This document shows positions 54,398 to 64,000 of a DNA stretch of 64,000 bases, one piece after another. The stretch's first letter is position 1; every line of letters starts with the position of its first letter. Under the pieces are notes generated by a model. That model worked only from the letters and a program-made list of their open reading frames with translations. It ran no database searches and was not told where the DNA came from. The stretch is from CAWBLP01 sp963721065 (GTDB lineage: Bacteria; Pseudomonadota; Alphaproteobacteria; Acetobacterales; Acetobacteraceae): the NCBI GenBank assembly GCA_963721065.1, contig CAVRHO010000002.1, forward strand, positions 310,001-374,000, given 5' to 3'. Both the position numbers and the translations under genes were made by a program.

Positions 54398-56431
54398 TCA
54401 TGCCACGCCCGCCGCGGCAGCCTGGGCGTTGCGGCCCAGATAGGCGCGCAGCACTTCCTCGTTCTGGCGCACCTCGGTCGGCGTGCCGTGGGCGATCACC
54501 TCGCCATGGTCGAGCACATACACCGTGTCCGCCACCGTGGTGACCACATCGAGCTTGTGCTCGATCAGCAGCACCGTCAGGCCCAGCGCGTTCAGGCTTT
54601 TGACCTGTTCGGCCAGTTCCAGCGTCTCGGCCGGGTTCATGCCGGCGGTGGGTTCATCCAGCAGCAGGATTTTCGGCCGCGATGCCAGCGCCCGCGCGAT
54701 CTCGATGCGGCGGCGGTTCGCGTAGGACAGGCCCAGCACCATCTGCGCGGTGCGGGGTGCCAGGCGGTTGCCGAAGATCGAGAACACCTGCATCGCCCAT
54801 TCGCGTGCCGACACTTCCTCGGCCTTGGTGCCCGGCGGGCGCAGGATGGCCGAGAACACGCCGGTCTTCAGCCGGGTGTGCTGGCCGATCAGCGCGTTTT
54901 CCATCACCGTCAGGTTGGTGAACAGCCGCAGATTCTGGAAGGTGCGGGCGACACCCTTCTCCAGGATCTTGTGCGGCGGCAGGCGGATGATGTCCTCGCC
55001 ATAGAGGTCGATGGCACCTCCATCGGCCGGCACCAGGCCGGTCATCACATTGAACAGCGTCGATTTGCCGGAGCCGTTCGGCCCGATCACCGCCACGACG
55101 CTGCCTTTCGGCACCACCAGATCGACCTTGTCCAGCGCGGTCAGGCCGCCGAACCGCACGGTGACGCCCTTTACCTCCAGCGCCGGTTCGCCGGTGCGCG
55201 TCTCACCGCCCAGCCCGTGCAGCTTCAGATCGGCGAATCCGCCGCGCCGTACCTCGGCGTGCTGCTGTTCGAAGGACAGCGCGGACTGGCCGCGCACCGC
55301 GGGGATCAGGCCCTGGCGGCGATACAGCATCATGAACACCAGGATCAGGCCGAAGATCAGCTCGATCGCCTGCACCAGTTGCACATGCTGCAGCGTCTCG
55401 CTGCCGACCAGCCGCCCCAGCGCGTGGATCCAGCCGCTGAGGTCCTGCAGCCACCAGGATTGCAGCAGGGTCAGAATGAAGGCACCCAGCACCACGCCCC
55501 AGACGCTGCCGATGCCGCCGAACACGACCATGACCAGGATCATCACGGAGACCGGGAAGCCGAACATTTCCGGTGTCGCCGTCTGCAGCTTCGCCACGTA
55601 GAACACGCCGGTCATGCCGCCGAACGCGGCGCCGATGGCGAAGGCCAGCAGCTTGAACTTCGTCAGGTCCACGCCCATTGCCGAGGCCGCGATCTCATCC
55701 TCGCGGATCGCCATCCAGGCTCGGCCGATCCGCGAGTCACGCAGCCGGATGGAGACGAACACCAGCAGCGCCACCAGCGCCATCGCCACGTAATAGTACG
55801 GGGTGGAACTGACGCCGAAACTCCAGCCGAACAGATGCGGCGCGGCGATGCCGTTCAGGCCCGCTGCGCCGTTGGTCAGGCTGGACCAGTTGCGCACGAC
55901 GATCGGCACGATCTCGCCGAAACCCAGCGTGACGATCGCCAGGTAGTCACCACGCAGACGCAGTGTTGGCGTGCCGAACAGCACGCCCCAGAAGGAGGCG
56001 AACACCGCGGCGAGGGGCAGGGCAAGCCAGAACGAGAGGGTGAAATGCGCGACGTAGCCATCGCCGGTTGCGGCCGGGAACTTGGCGACCAGGCCCAGGT
56101 ACTGGAATGGTTCCCAGAAGCTGCTCCATTCCGGCATCACCTGGAACGAGGTCAGGATGCCGTAACTGTAGGCGCCGATGGCGAAGAAAGCCGCGTAGCC
56201 CAGGTCCAGCAGACCGGCGAAGCCCACCACGATGTTCAGGCCCAGCGCCAGCGTGGCATAGGCGGCGGCATTGGCCATGCTGTCGATGTCGGCGTCGTTG
56301 CCGTTCCACAGTGGGAACAGCAACGCGCCGACGATCACCAGGCCCAGCAGGATCTGCTTGCGGCGCACATCCGGAATCCAGGCGATGGGCCGCATCAGCA
56401 CGGACGGTGCAGCGGACGCGCTGTCGGTCAT
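54398..56431 (-). CDS. fused branched-chain amino-acid ABC permease/ATPase (LivM-LivG)
   Basis: The 677-residue protein joins two normally separate subunits. Residues 1-370 are a LivM permease with about nine helices and the motif GDYLAIVTLGFGEIV. After a linker (about 370-416), residues 417-677 form LivG: Walker A GPNGSGKST (450-458), signature variant LSYANRR (about 568), Walker B ILLLDEP (588-594) and the LivG marks ARTFQNLRLF and MNPAET. It moves hydrophobic amino acids or amides captured by the periplasmic protein at 57385. The start is 13 bases after the livH stop. Natural LivM-LivG fusions are known in proteobacteria, so this is not a misread: no frameshift is present in the junction. 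Confidence 0.93.
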   Translation of the reverse strand: MTDSASAAPSVLMRPIAWIPDVRRKQILLGLVIVGALLFPLWNGNDADIDSMANAAAYATLALGLNIVVGFAGLLDLGYAAFFAIGAYSYGILTSFQVMPEWSSFWEPFQYLGLVAKFPAATGDGYVAHFTLSFWLALPLAAVFASFWGVLFGTPTLRLRGDYLAIVTLGFGEIVPIVVRNWSSLTNGAAGLNGIAAPHLFGWSFGVSSTPYYYVAMALVALLVFVSIRLRDSRIGRAWMAIREDEIAASAMGVDLTKFKLLAFAIGAAFGGMTGVFYVAKLQTATPEMFGFPVSVMILVMVVFGGIGSVWGVVLGAFILTLLQSWWLQDLSGWIHALGRLVGSETLQHVQLVQAIELIFGLILVFMMLYRRQGLIPAVRGQSALSFEQQHAEVRRGGFADLKLHGLGGETRTGEPALEVKGVTVRFGGLTALDKVDLVVPKGSVVAVIGPNGSGKSTLFNVMTGLVPADGGAIDLYGEDIIRLPPHKILEKGVARTFQNLRLFTNLTVMENALIGQHTRLKTGVFSAILRPPGTKAEEVSAREWAMQVFSIFGNRLAPRTAQMVLGLSYANRRRIEIARALASRPKILLLDEPTAGMNPAETLELAEQVKSLNALGLTVLLIEHKLDVVTTVADTVYVLDHGEVIAHGTPTEVRQNEEVLRAYLGRNAQAAAAGVA

Positions 56432-56444
56432 GCCGGTCGCTCCT

Positions 56445-57375
56445 TCAGGACTTGGTCGGCGCGATGCGCCCCAGTAGGCCGGCCGGCTTGAACACCAGCA
56501 CCAGCACGAGGATCGAGAAGATGATCACGTCGGTCCAGGCGGTGGCGATGAACTGCCCGCCCATCGCCTCCACCATGCCGATGATCATGCCCCCCAGCAT
56601 CGCCCCCGGCACATTGCCGATCCCGCCCAGTACGGCGGCGGTGAAGGCACGCAGGCCGGCGGTGAAGCCGATCAGGAAGCTGGTGAAGTTGTAGTACAGG
56701 CCGAAGATCATCCCGGCCGCACCGGCCAGTGCAGAGCCCAGGAAGAAGGCCATCATGATGACCCGGTCCACCTCGACCCCCATCATGCGCGCCGCTTCCG
56801 GATCCTGCGCCGTGGCGCGCATCGCCTTGCCGATGCGGGAGCGCTGTACCGAAGAAGTACAGCCCCACCATCAGCACGAAGGAGATGATCCAGATCAGCA
56901 CCACCCGCATGTCCAGCACCGCGCCGCCGATATGCCAGCGGATGGTGGGCAGCGGATTGGGGTAGTTCAGCGCCTCGGCACCCTCGGTCAGCAGCACGAT
57001 GTTGAACAGGATGTAGGAGACGCCGATCGTGGTGATCATCGCCGCCGGCCCCTTCACGTTGCGAAGGGGCCGCAGGCTGAGTCGCTCGATCACCACGCCG
57101 AGCACGCCGGACCCCAGCATGGTGGCGACGAAGGCGACGAACAGCACGGCGAACAGCGGCAATCCGGTCAGGATGACGCTTTGGCCGGTCAGGCCGAACA
57201 TCTCCAGCACACCGAAGGCGATGAAGCTGCCGACCATGAAGACGTTGAAGTGAGCGAAGTTGATCAGCTCGAGGATGCCGTAAACCAGGGTGAAGCCGAG
57301 CGCGAGCAGGGAGTACATCGCGCCCAGGCTCAACCCGTTGATGGTCTGCTGCAGCAGCAGGTCACCGTAGGTCAT
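56445..57375 (-). pseudogene. livH: branched-chain amino-acid ABC transporter permease LivH, frameshifted by +1
   Basis: From ATG 57375 the LivH permease reads QQTINGLSLGAMYSLLALGFTLVYGI, LINFAHFNVFMVGSF and GPAAMITTIGVSYILFN to VGLYFF, then loses frame at a CC pair (56849-56850). The rest (RIGKAMRATAQDPEAARMMGVEVDRVI, SALAGAAGMIFGLYYN, AAVLGGIGNVPGAMLGG, FKPAGLLG) continues in another frame to 56445. Removing one base gives 309 residues, the normal length. It is the membrane partner of LivM. A sequence error is favoured, since the rest of the operon is intact. Confidence 0.92.
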
Positions 57376-57384
57376 GGCGGCGGA

Positions 57385-58626
57385 TCAGGACTGCGGTGCC
57401 GCGGCCAGGTAGTGATACTGGGCTGATGGATCGTCCAGCTTGGCGTTGGTGTCCTTCCGGACCTGGAAGACGCTGACGGTGTGGTCGGCCAGGTCGCCAT
57501 TCTTGTCGAACGAAACCACGCCCTGGATGGTCTTCACATTCGCGCTCTGGATGGCATCGCGCACGTTGTGGCGGTTCACCGGCTTGCCGCTGGCGATCAC
57601 CCGCTTCACCGAGTCGATAATCACCAGGCTCGCGTCGTAGGCGGTCACCGAATAGTCTTCCGGTGCGACGCCGAAGCGCTTGCGGTATTCCTTGACGAAA
57701 TCAGCCGCTTTGTCGTCACCCACCAGGTGCGGCGCGGCGATCGTTACGTACCAGCCCTCGGCCGCCGGGAACCCGACGCCGCTGAGGAAGGTGGCGCCGA
57801 ACATGCCGTCGCCGCCCGCCTTGATCATTTTCGGTACGATATCATAGGCCTGCTTGGCCAGCTTCACGCCCGCCTGGCCGACGCCGCCGTAGTAGATGGC
57901 GTCCGGGCTGAGCGACTTGATCTTTGTCAGGACCGTCGTGTAGTCGGCGGCCTTGGGATCCAGTCGGTCGCGGCCCAGCACCTTGATGCCCTTTTTCTTC
58001 GCCTGCCGCTCGAACGCATCGGCCATGCCGACACCGTAGGCGCCGCTGTCGTCCAGGATGTACACGCTCTTCACGTGCAGCACTTCGGCCATGTAGTTGG
58101 CCATGTTCGGGCCCTGGAAGGCGTCCGTGGTAACGGTACGGAAATAAATCGGCTTTCCGGCCGGACGATACTGCGCGGCGAAGCGCGGAGAGGAGATATC
58201 CGGGTTGGTGGAGCCCGGCGTGATCGTGGCGAGGTCGCCTTCACTGAGGATCGGCGACATGGCCTTGCCGGCACCGCTCATCACCGGGCCGACCGCGGCC
58301 ACCACCTGGTGGTCGGAGACCATCTTGCGCGCGTTGGTGGCGGCCTGTGCCGGATCGTACTGGCCGGCGGTGGCGGTGCCGTCGTCCAGCACCATCAGCT
58401 CGAACTTGTAGCCGGGCACGGCATGGTTGTGATTCGCCTCATCGAACGCCATGACGATGCCGTTCAGGATCCGCTTTTCGCTTGCAGCGTCCGCGCCGGT
58501 CAGCGACAGGTCCACACCGATTTTCAGCACTTTGTCCGCGGCAAAGGCGGCAGGTCCGCTGAACCCCAGAGCACCGGCAAGGGCGGTGGAGGCAAACAGC
58601 TGGGCGGCTGCGCGACGAGTGATCAT
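57385..58626 (-). CDS. branched-chain amino-acid type ABC transporter substrate-binding protein
   Basis: The 413-residue periplasmic protein begins with MITRRAAAQLF and a hydrophobic stretch ending PAAFA, a cleavable signal with a twin-arginine-like pair. The type-I periplasmic-binding fold follows (VLKIGVDLSLTGADAASEKRILNGIVMAFDEAN, VVAAVGPVMSGAGKAMSPIL, YILDDSGAYGVGMADAFERQAKKKGI, AYDASLVIIDSVKRV). It captures the solute for LivH/LivMG/LivF; leucine-type, amide or aromatic ligands are all possible. GGGAGA precedes ATG 58626. It is first in the operon, nine bases before livH. Confidence 0.92.
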   Translation of the reverse strand: MITRRAAAQLFASTALAGALGFSGPAAFAADKVLKIGVDLSLTGADAASEKRILNGIVMAFDEANHNHAVPGYKFELMVLDDGTATAGQYDPAQAATNARKMVSDHQVVAAVGPVMSGAGKAMSPILSEGDLATITPGSTNPDISSPRFAAQYRPAGKPIYFRTVTTDAFQGPNMANYMAEVLHVKSVYILDDSGAYGVGMADAFERQAKKKGIKVLGRDRLDPKAADYTTVLTKIKSLSPDAIYYGGVGQAGVKLAKQAYDIVPKMIKAGGDGMFGATFLSGVGFPAAEGWYVTIAAPHLVGDDKAADFVKEYRKRFGVAPEDYSVTAYDASLVIIDSVKRVIASGKPVNRHNVRDAIQSANVKTIQGVVSFDKNGDLADHTVSVFQVRKDTNAKLDDPSAQYHYLAAAPQS

Positions 58627-59085
58627 TCTTAGTCTCCCGTTATTTGATCCAGGCCACACGTTCGAGCGGCGACCCGAGTCTCCCCGACTAGGTGCAGCTT
58701 TGAACAGATCAGGCCCGTTCGGCAAGCAACTTTGTGCAATGCGTCAGAGGCGGGCGGCGGAAGGGACCGTCGCGGCAGAAGCGGCACGCCCCCGGAACGG
58801 CCATGACCGGTGCGCAAGGATCACCGTAGCGGCAGTGTGCAGCGGCATCTTTCCGGCGGGCGGGTCGAAAAGTTGACAGTCTCGGCACCACGCAGGACGA
58901 TGAACGGGAAGGCGGTACAGCCGGCCGGCGGCCCAGCCTGGCTATCAGGGTTTGTGCAATCGGGCGGCTGTTTCGTCAGCACGGGGCCAGGCCGCACCGA
59001 CCGGTCGGCGCCGGGCACGACGCAACCATCGAATCAGAGAAGTCAGACCAGGCCGATACCAACAGACGCAAGGGAGAAGTCCGCC
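58627..59085 (+). other. divergent intergenic region upstream of the liv operon and the 507-aa gene
   Basis: These 459 bases should contain promoters in both directions. A TTGACA with 17-base spacing to GACGAT (58873-58901, + strand) is the best candidate for the rightward gene. No repeats of the families seen elsewhere were recognised. Confidence 0.45.
58873..58901 (+). promoter_or_regulatory. possible sigma70 promoter for the 507-aa gene
   Basis: A perfect -35 TTGACA (58873-58878) is followed 17 bases later by a weak -10 GACGAT (58896-58901). It would give a leader of about 175 bases. Confidence 0.3.
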
Positions 59086-60609
59086 ATGCCGCAGCGTATC
59101 CAGTTCGCCGACGACCTCGAACCGCTGGTTCGATTCGTCGAGGAGACGCCCCGGACCGAGATCCTGGATCGCACGCTGGAGAAACTGCGTGGTGGGGTGC
59201 CGATCAAGACAATGCTGACGGCCTCGGCCCTGGCGGTGACCCGGTCCTCCGACCTGCCGCCCGGCCATCATGGCGGCCCGCTGCATCCGCTGGCCGGCTT
59301 GTACGCCATTTCCAGACTGGTGGAGCGCCTGGAGGGCGAGGATCGCTTCCTGCCGGTGCTGCAGCACGTGGCGCTGGCCAACAAGCACATCCACGATCCG
59401 GTGACCGCGCCGTTCAGCCTGCTGGAATTCGAGCCGATGGATGCCAGCGCCGGCGCCGGGCGCACCGAGGACCTGGCGGCCGACGGATCGGGCGAAGTCT
59501 CCACCGCGCGCGGCGTTGAAGCCACCAAGGAGGCGTTCCTCAAGGCGTGCTCCCGCGGCGAAAGCAACAAGGCCGATCACCTGTTCCTGTGGCTGTGGCA
59601 GCACATCCCGCCGGTCGAGGCGTTCGACCTGCTGATGAGCGTGGCGATCCCGAAGAACGCACTGGACGATCATTACTTCCTGTTCCCGGCCTACACCTGG
59701 CGGGCGATGGAGCAGTATCTGGGCTGGGAGCACATGGCGGTGCTGATGCGCCCGGCGGTGCGCTACGTGGCGCGCTTTCCCACCCAGCGGGCGGTGCCGG
59801 AAGTGGATGCGCTGATCGAGGAGCACCAGTTGCTCAGCCGCATCCTGCGCCAGCGTACCGGCGACGACGAAACCGCCGAGATCGGTCGCATCGGCTCCGC
59901 GATCCGGGAGTGCAGCCACTATGGCGAAATTCCCAAGCTGCTGGCTCAGGCCCTGGCGGACGGGCTGTCGCTGGAAGGCGCCGGTGAGGCGCTGTCGATC
60001 GGCGCGGCGGGCCTGTTCCTGCGCTCGCTGACCGGCAACCCGATGGATGTGCACCTGCACACCAGCGCCAATGTGCGCCGCTATCTGCTGCGGATGGACG
60101 GGTTGAGCCCGCGCAACAAGCTGGGCGTGCTGCTGCTGTGGCACACCGGGCCCGAGGTGAAGTCCACCCAGTACCGCATGGAACCGGCGCCGCAGCCCGA
60201 TCCGCAGGCGGTTGCCGCGCTGCCGCATCGCAGCCAGGAGGACCTGCTGGAGGCGATCACCCAGAGCATCTACGAGCAGCCGCCGACCGACTGGTCCACC
60301 GTCACCAACCTGGGGAAGATGCGGGCGGTGCCGGAGGTGAAGGTCACGGTGAACCTGGCGCAGCAATACGTGGACCTGCGCTACGACCCGCAGGTGCTGA
60401 TCCGGCGTCTGGCCGATATCGTCTGCCACGACAACTTCACCGAGATGCACGCCTTCAAGCATCACCAGGCGGTGGTGGAGGAATTCCACAACACGCGTGA
60501 GCCTTGGCGCTGGATGCACCTGGTGTGCGGTTGCCAGGCGGCGGCGATCTCCTTCGGCAAGAACATGGAGATCTTCGAGGAGGCGCTGGACCTGCTGCAC
60601 GCCGCGTAG
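59086..60609 (+). CDS. hypothetical protein, 507 aa, His-rich motifs
   Basis: I cannot assign a family. The protein is largely helical, without signal peptide or membrane segments. Notable elements are LPPGHHGGPLHPLAGLYAI near residue 65, HVALANKHIHDP, an Asp/Glu/His-rich middle (HLFLWLWQHIPPVEAFDLLM, WEHMAVLMRPAVRYVARFP), DVHLHTSANVRRYLLRMDG, and a C-terminal CHDNFTEMHAFKHHQAVVEEFHNT and HLVCGCQAAAISFGK. The clustered His, Glu and Asp residues on helices suggest a metal- or heme-binding oxygenase-like helical fold, loosely like questin-oxidase-type proteins; this is a guess. AGGGAGAA precedes the ATG. It has no same-strand partner upstream, and glpK is 388 bases downstream. Confidence 0.7.
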   Translation: MPQRIQFADDLEPLVRFVEETPRTEILDRTLEKLRGGVPIKTMLTASALAVTRSSDLPPGHHGGPLHPLAGLYAISRLVERLEGEDRFLPVLQHVALANKHIHDPVTAPFSLLEFEPMDASAGAGRTEDLAADGSGEVSTARGVEATKEAFLKACSRGESNKADHLFLWLWQHIPPVEAFDLLMSVAIPKNALDDHYFLFPAYTWRAMEQYLGWEHMAVLMRPAVRYVARFPTQRAVPEVDALIEEHQLLSRILRQRTGDDETAEIGRIGSAIRECSHYGEIPKLLAQALADGLSLEGAGEALSIGAAGLFLRSLTGNPMDVHLHTSANVRRYLLRMDGLSPRNKLGVLLLWHTGPEVKSTQYRMEPAPQPDPQAVAALPHRSQEDLLEAITQSIYEQPPTDWSTVTNLGKMRAVPEVKVTVNLAQQYVDLRYDPQVLIRRLADIVCHDNFTEMHAFKHHQAVVEEFHNTREPWRWMHLVCGCQAAAISFGKNMEIFEEALDLLHAA

Positions 60610-60652
60610 GCGTTTCGGGGTGAATGGCCGGCCGTTGGCGACGACGTCCGGC

Positions 60653-60713
60653 CCCCGCAGTGGTGCCGAACCCCCGCAGTCGTGCCGCGCCCCGCAGTCG
60701 TGCCGCGCCCCTA
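60653..60713 (+). repeat. tandem array, about three units of 18-19 bp
   Basis: Units ccccgcagtcgtgccgcg and close variants start at 60653, 60672 and 60690. The array runs directly into the family-A palindrome at 60714. Confidence 0.8.
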
Positions 60714-60820
60714 GTCATGGCCGGGCTTGACCCGGCCATCTACTCCGGAGGATCGGGCGTCCGCTGAACTTGCGACCCGATCGTTTCGGGGTAGATGGCC
60801 GGGTCAAGCCCGGCCATGAC
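60714..60820 (+). repeat. head-to-head palindromic element, family A copy 4
   Basis: Both modules are perfect (atggccgggcttgacccggccat and its reverse complement), facing each other about 55 bases apart. It is the best-preserved copy in the window and lies upstream of glpK. Confidence 0.85.
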
Positions 60821-60996
60821 TACGGGGCGCTGTTCATGCGTCCGAGGGGGGCGCCCGTGACCGTGGGCGATGACGACAGCCCCCGCCGCCGCCGACCCCG
60901 CCGCCAACCCCGCCCTTGCACTTCCCCCCACATCGCGCCAATCCCGTCATTGACCGACGCCCACGCACCGGCGTCGAAACAGCAGCGGGAGGCAGC

Positions 60997-62475
<1,479 letters not shown>

Positions 62476-62505
62476 ACTCGCAGCGTGCCGCAAGGGAGGA
62501 ACACC

Positions 62506-64000
62506 ATGAGCGACCCGGCACCCGGCCTGCCGAAATCCATCGCCACCGTCTCGCTCAGCGGCACGCTGCCGGAGAAGCTGGAAGCCGCCGCCGCGATCGG
62601 TTTCGACGGCGTGGAAATCTTCGAGAACGACCTGCTGACCTTCGACGGCTCCCCATCCGAAATCCGCACCCTGGCGCACAATCTCGGCCTGGCAATCACC
62701 TGCTTCCAGCCGTTCCGCGACTTCGAGGCGATGCCCGACCCGCAGCGCACCCGCAACTTCGACCGCGCCGAACGCAAGTTCGACGTGATGCAGGCGCTGG
62801 GCACCGACCTGCTGCTGGTGTGCAGCAACATCCAGCCGAACGCGCTGAATGACGACGGGCGGGCTGCCGGGGATCTGGCGGAACTTGCCGGACGGGCGCA
62901 GCGACGTGGCTTGCGCATCGGCTACGAGGCACTGGCATGGGGACGTCACGTCAACCGATGGCGACACGCATGGGATATCGTGCGTGCCGCCGACCACCCG
63001 GCGCTTGGCCTGATCGTTGACAGCTTCCACACGCTCGCCGCCGGCGACGATCCGGCCGGCATCGCCGACGTCCCGACCGACAAGCTGTTCTTCGTCCAGC
63101 TTGCCGACGCACCGAAACTGTCGATGGACGTGCTGTCCTGGAGCCGGCACTTCCGCAACTTTCCCGGCCAGGGACAACTCCCCGTCGCCGATTTCGTGCG
63201 CGCGGTGCTGGCCGCCGGCTATCGCGGCCCGCTGTCACTGGAGATCTTCAACGACGAATTCCGCGCCGCCTCCGCCCGGCTGATGGCGCGCGACGGGTTG
63301 CGGTCGTTGCTGCTGGTGGAAGGCGAGGCCGGCCTGACCAGACTGCCGCCGCCACCGACATTCGACGGCGTCGAGTTCCTGGAATTCGCGGTCGATGAAG
63401 AAACCGGCCGCCGCCTGGGCGAAGTGCTGCGCACGCTGGGCTTCCACTATGCCGGCCGCCATCGCTCCAAGTCGGTGGACCTGTTCCGCCAGGGGCGCGC
63501 GAACCTGGTGCTGAACAGCGAACAGGACAGCGCCGCCTATGAACACTTCCAGCTGCATGGCCCGTCGGTGTGCGCGATGGCGCTGCGCGTGGACGACGCC
63601 GCCCGCACGCTGGAACGGGCGCAGGCGCTGCTGTGCCCAACCTGGCAGGAACCCGTGGGTGAGGGCGAGCGCCACATCCCGGCGGTGCGCGCGCCCGATG
63701 GCAGCCTGGTGTACCTGGTGGAGCCGGACGCCTCCGGCCGCAGCATCTACGAGGACGATTTCCGCCTGTTCCCCGAACAGCCGCCGCCGGCGACGATCGC
63801 CGCCATCGACCACGTGGCGCAGGCGCTGCCGGTCGGTCGCATGGACAACTTCGTGCTGTTCTACCGGGCGGTCTTCGGCTTCATGCCGGAGCAACTTTGG
63901 GAGATCGCCGATCCCTATGGCCTGGTGCGCAGCCGCACGATGGTCAGCTCCAACCGCAGCGTGCGCCTGCCGCTGAACATCTCGGAAAGCCGGCAGACGG
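62506..64000 (+). CDS. sugar phosphate isomerase/epimerase fused to 4-hydroxyphenylpyruvate-dioxygenase-like domain (QuiC-type), C-terminus outside window
   Basis: The frame is open from ATG 62506 (AAGGGAGG upstream) to the window edge, 498 codons. Residues 1 to about 270 form an AP-endonuclease-2/xylose-isomerase-like barrel (IATVSLSGTLPEKLEAAAAIGFDGVEIFEND, GLIVDSFHTLAAGDD, LSLEIFNDEF). The rest is a vicinal-oxygen-chelate region (VEFLEFAVDEETG, AAIDHVAQALPVGRMDNFVLFYRAVFG) as in HPPD. This fusion is the architecture of bacterial 3-dehydroshikimate dehydratase QuiC, which makes protocatechuate in quinate/shikimate catabolism. The assignment follows family knowledge. It starts 30 bases after glpK. 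Confidence 0.88.
   Translation, partial: MSDPAPGLPKSIATVSLSGTLPEKLEAAAAIGFDGVEIFENDLLTFDGSPSEIRTLAHNLGLAITCFQPFRDFEAMPDPQRTRNFDRAERKFDVMQALGTDLLLVCSNIQPNALNDDGRAAGDLAELAGRAQRRGLRIGYEALAWGRHVNRWRHAWDIVRAADHPALGLIVDSFHTLAAGDDPAGIADVPTDKLFFVQLADAPKLSMDVLSWSRHFRNFPGQGQLPVADFVRAVLAAGYRGPLSLEIFNDEFRAASARLMARDGLRSLLLVEGEAGLTRLPPPPTFDGVEFLEFAVDEETGRRLGEVLRTLGFHYAGRHRSKSVDLFRQGRANLVLNSEQDSAAYEHFQLHGPSVCAMALRVDDAARTLERAQALLCPTWQEPVGEGERHIPAVRAPDGSLVYLVEPDASGRSIYEDDFRLFPEQPPPATIAAIDHVAQALPVGRMDNFVLFYRAVFGFMPEQLWEIADPYGLVRSRTMVSSNRSVRLPLNISESRQT

Noticed and set aside
54383..56491. 702-codon plus-strand ORF
   Set aside because: Gln/His/Asp-rich mirror of the LivM-LivG gene with no recognisable domain.

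Overview
The window looks like a chromosomal segment of a high-GC alphaproteobacterium, most plausibly Rhodospirillales/Acetobacteraceae. This is an inference from the strong GC third-position bias, the alphaproteobacterial housekeeping clusters (pdxA-pdxJ; pyrH-frr-uppS-cdsA-dxr-rseP; rpmH-rnpA-yidD-yidC-engB) and the protein flavour. No rRNA or tRNA gene and no CRISPR array was recognised by eye.

Layout. 1-3.6 kb: amidohydrolase (cut by the left edge), FAD oxidoreductase and a lineage-type hypothetical protein. 3.7-9 kb: a less GC-rich accessory stretch with a serine recombinase coupled to a PD-(D/E)XK nuclease-like gene, two short-chain dehydrogenases, a GFA-family zinc protein and a small unknown. 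9.3-13.8 kb: pdxJ/pdxA (vitamin B6), sseA-metC (sulfur metabolism) and a mazEF-type toxin-antitoxin pair. 14-19 kb: an 800-residue molybdopterin oxidoreductase and an FtsH protease. 19.3-25.7 kb: a MetE C-terminal-type protein, then UMP kinase, ribosome recycling and isoprenoid/phospholipid/envelope genes in a tightly packed run. 26-32 kb: TonB receptor, amidohydrolase, enoyl-CoA hydratase, DapA-like protein, YraN. 32.4-36.2 kb: a low-GC glycan island (polytopic membrane protein, methyltransferase, GT2 glycosyltransferase). 36.2-45.6 kb: comM, an outer-membrane efflux lipoprotein, engB, yidC, yidD, rnpA, rpmH, a TVP38-type membrane protein and a disulfide reductase. 46-53 kb: MscS channel, zinc alcohol dehydrogenase, serine hydrolase, LLM-class flavin protein, patatin phospholipase. 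53-58.6 kb: a branched-chain amino-acid type ABC transporter with a fused LivM-LivG subunit. 59-64 kb: a 507-residue unknown, glpK, and a QuiC-like protein cut by the right edge.

Three things stand out. (1) Seven otherwise complete genes (pdxA, TonB receptor, amidohydrolase, yidC, TVP38 protein, LLM protein, livH) each carry exactly one extra base. Because yidC is normally essential, residual sequencing error is the simplest explanation. (2) The longer intergenic gaps are built from recurring units: a ~177-bp element with inverted ends and two internal hairpins, a second family of head-to-head palindromes (four copies), and short tandem arrays of 18-38 bp that repeatedly abut those palindromes. 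(3) The recombinase/nuclease cassette appears dead in both genes: the recombinase has Cys where the nucleophilic Ser should be, and the nuclease has an in-frame TAA.
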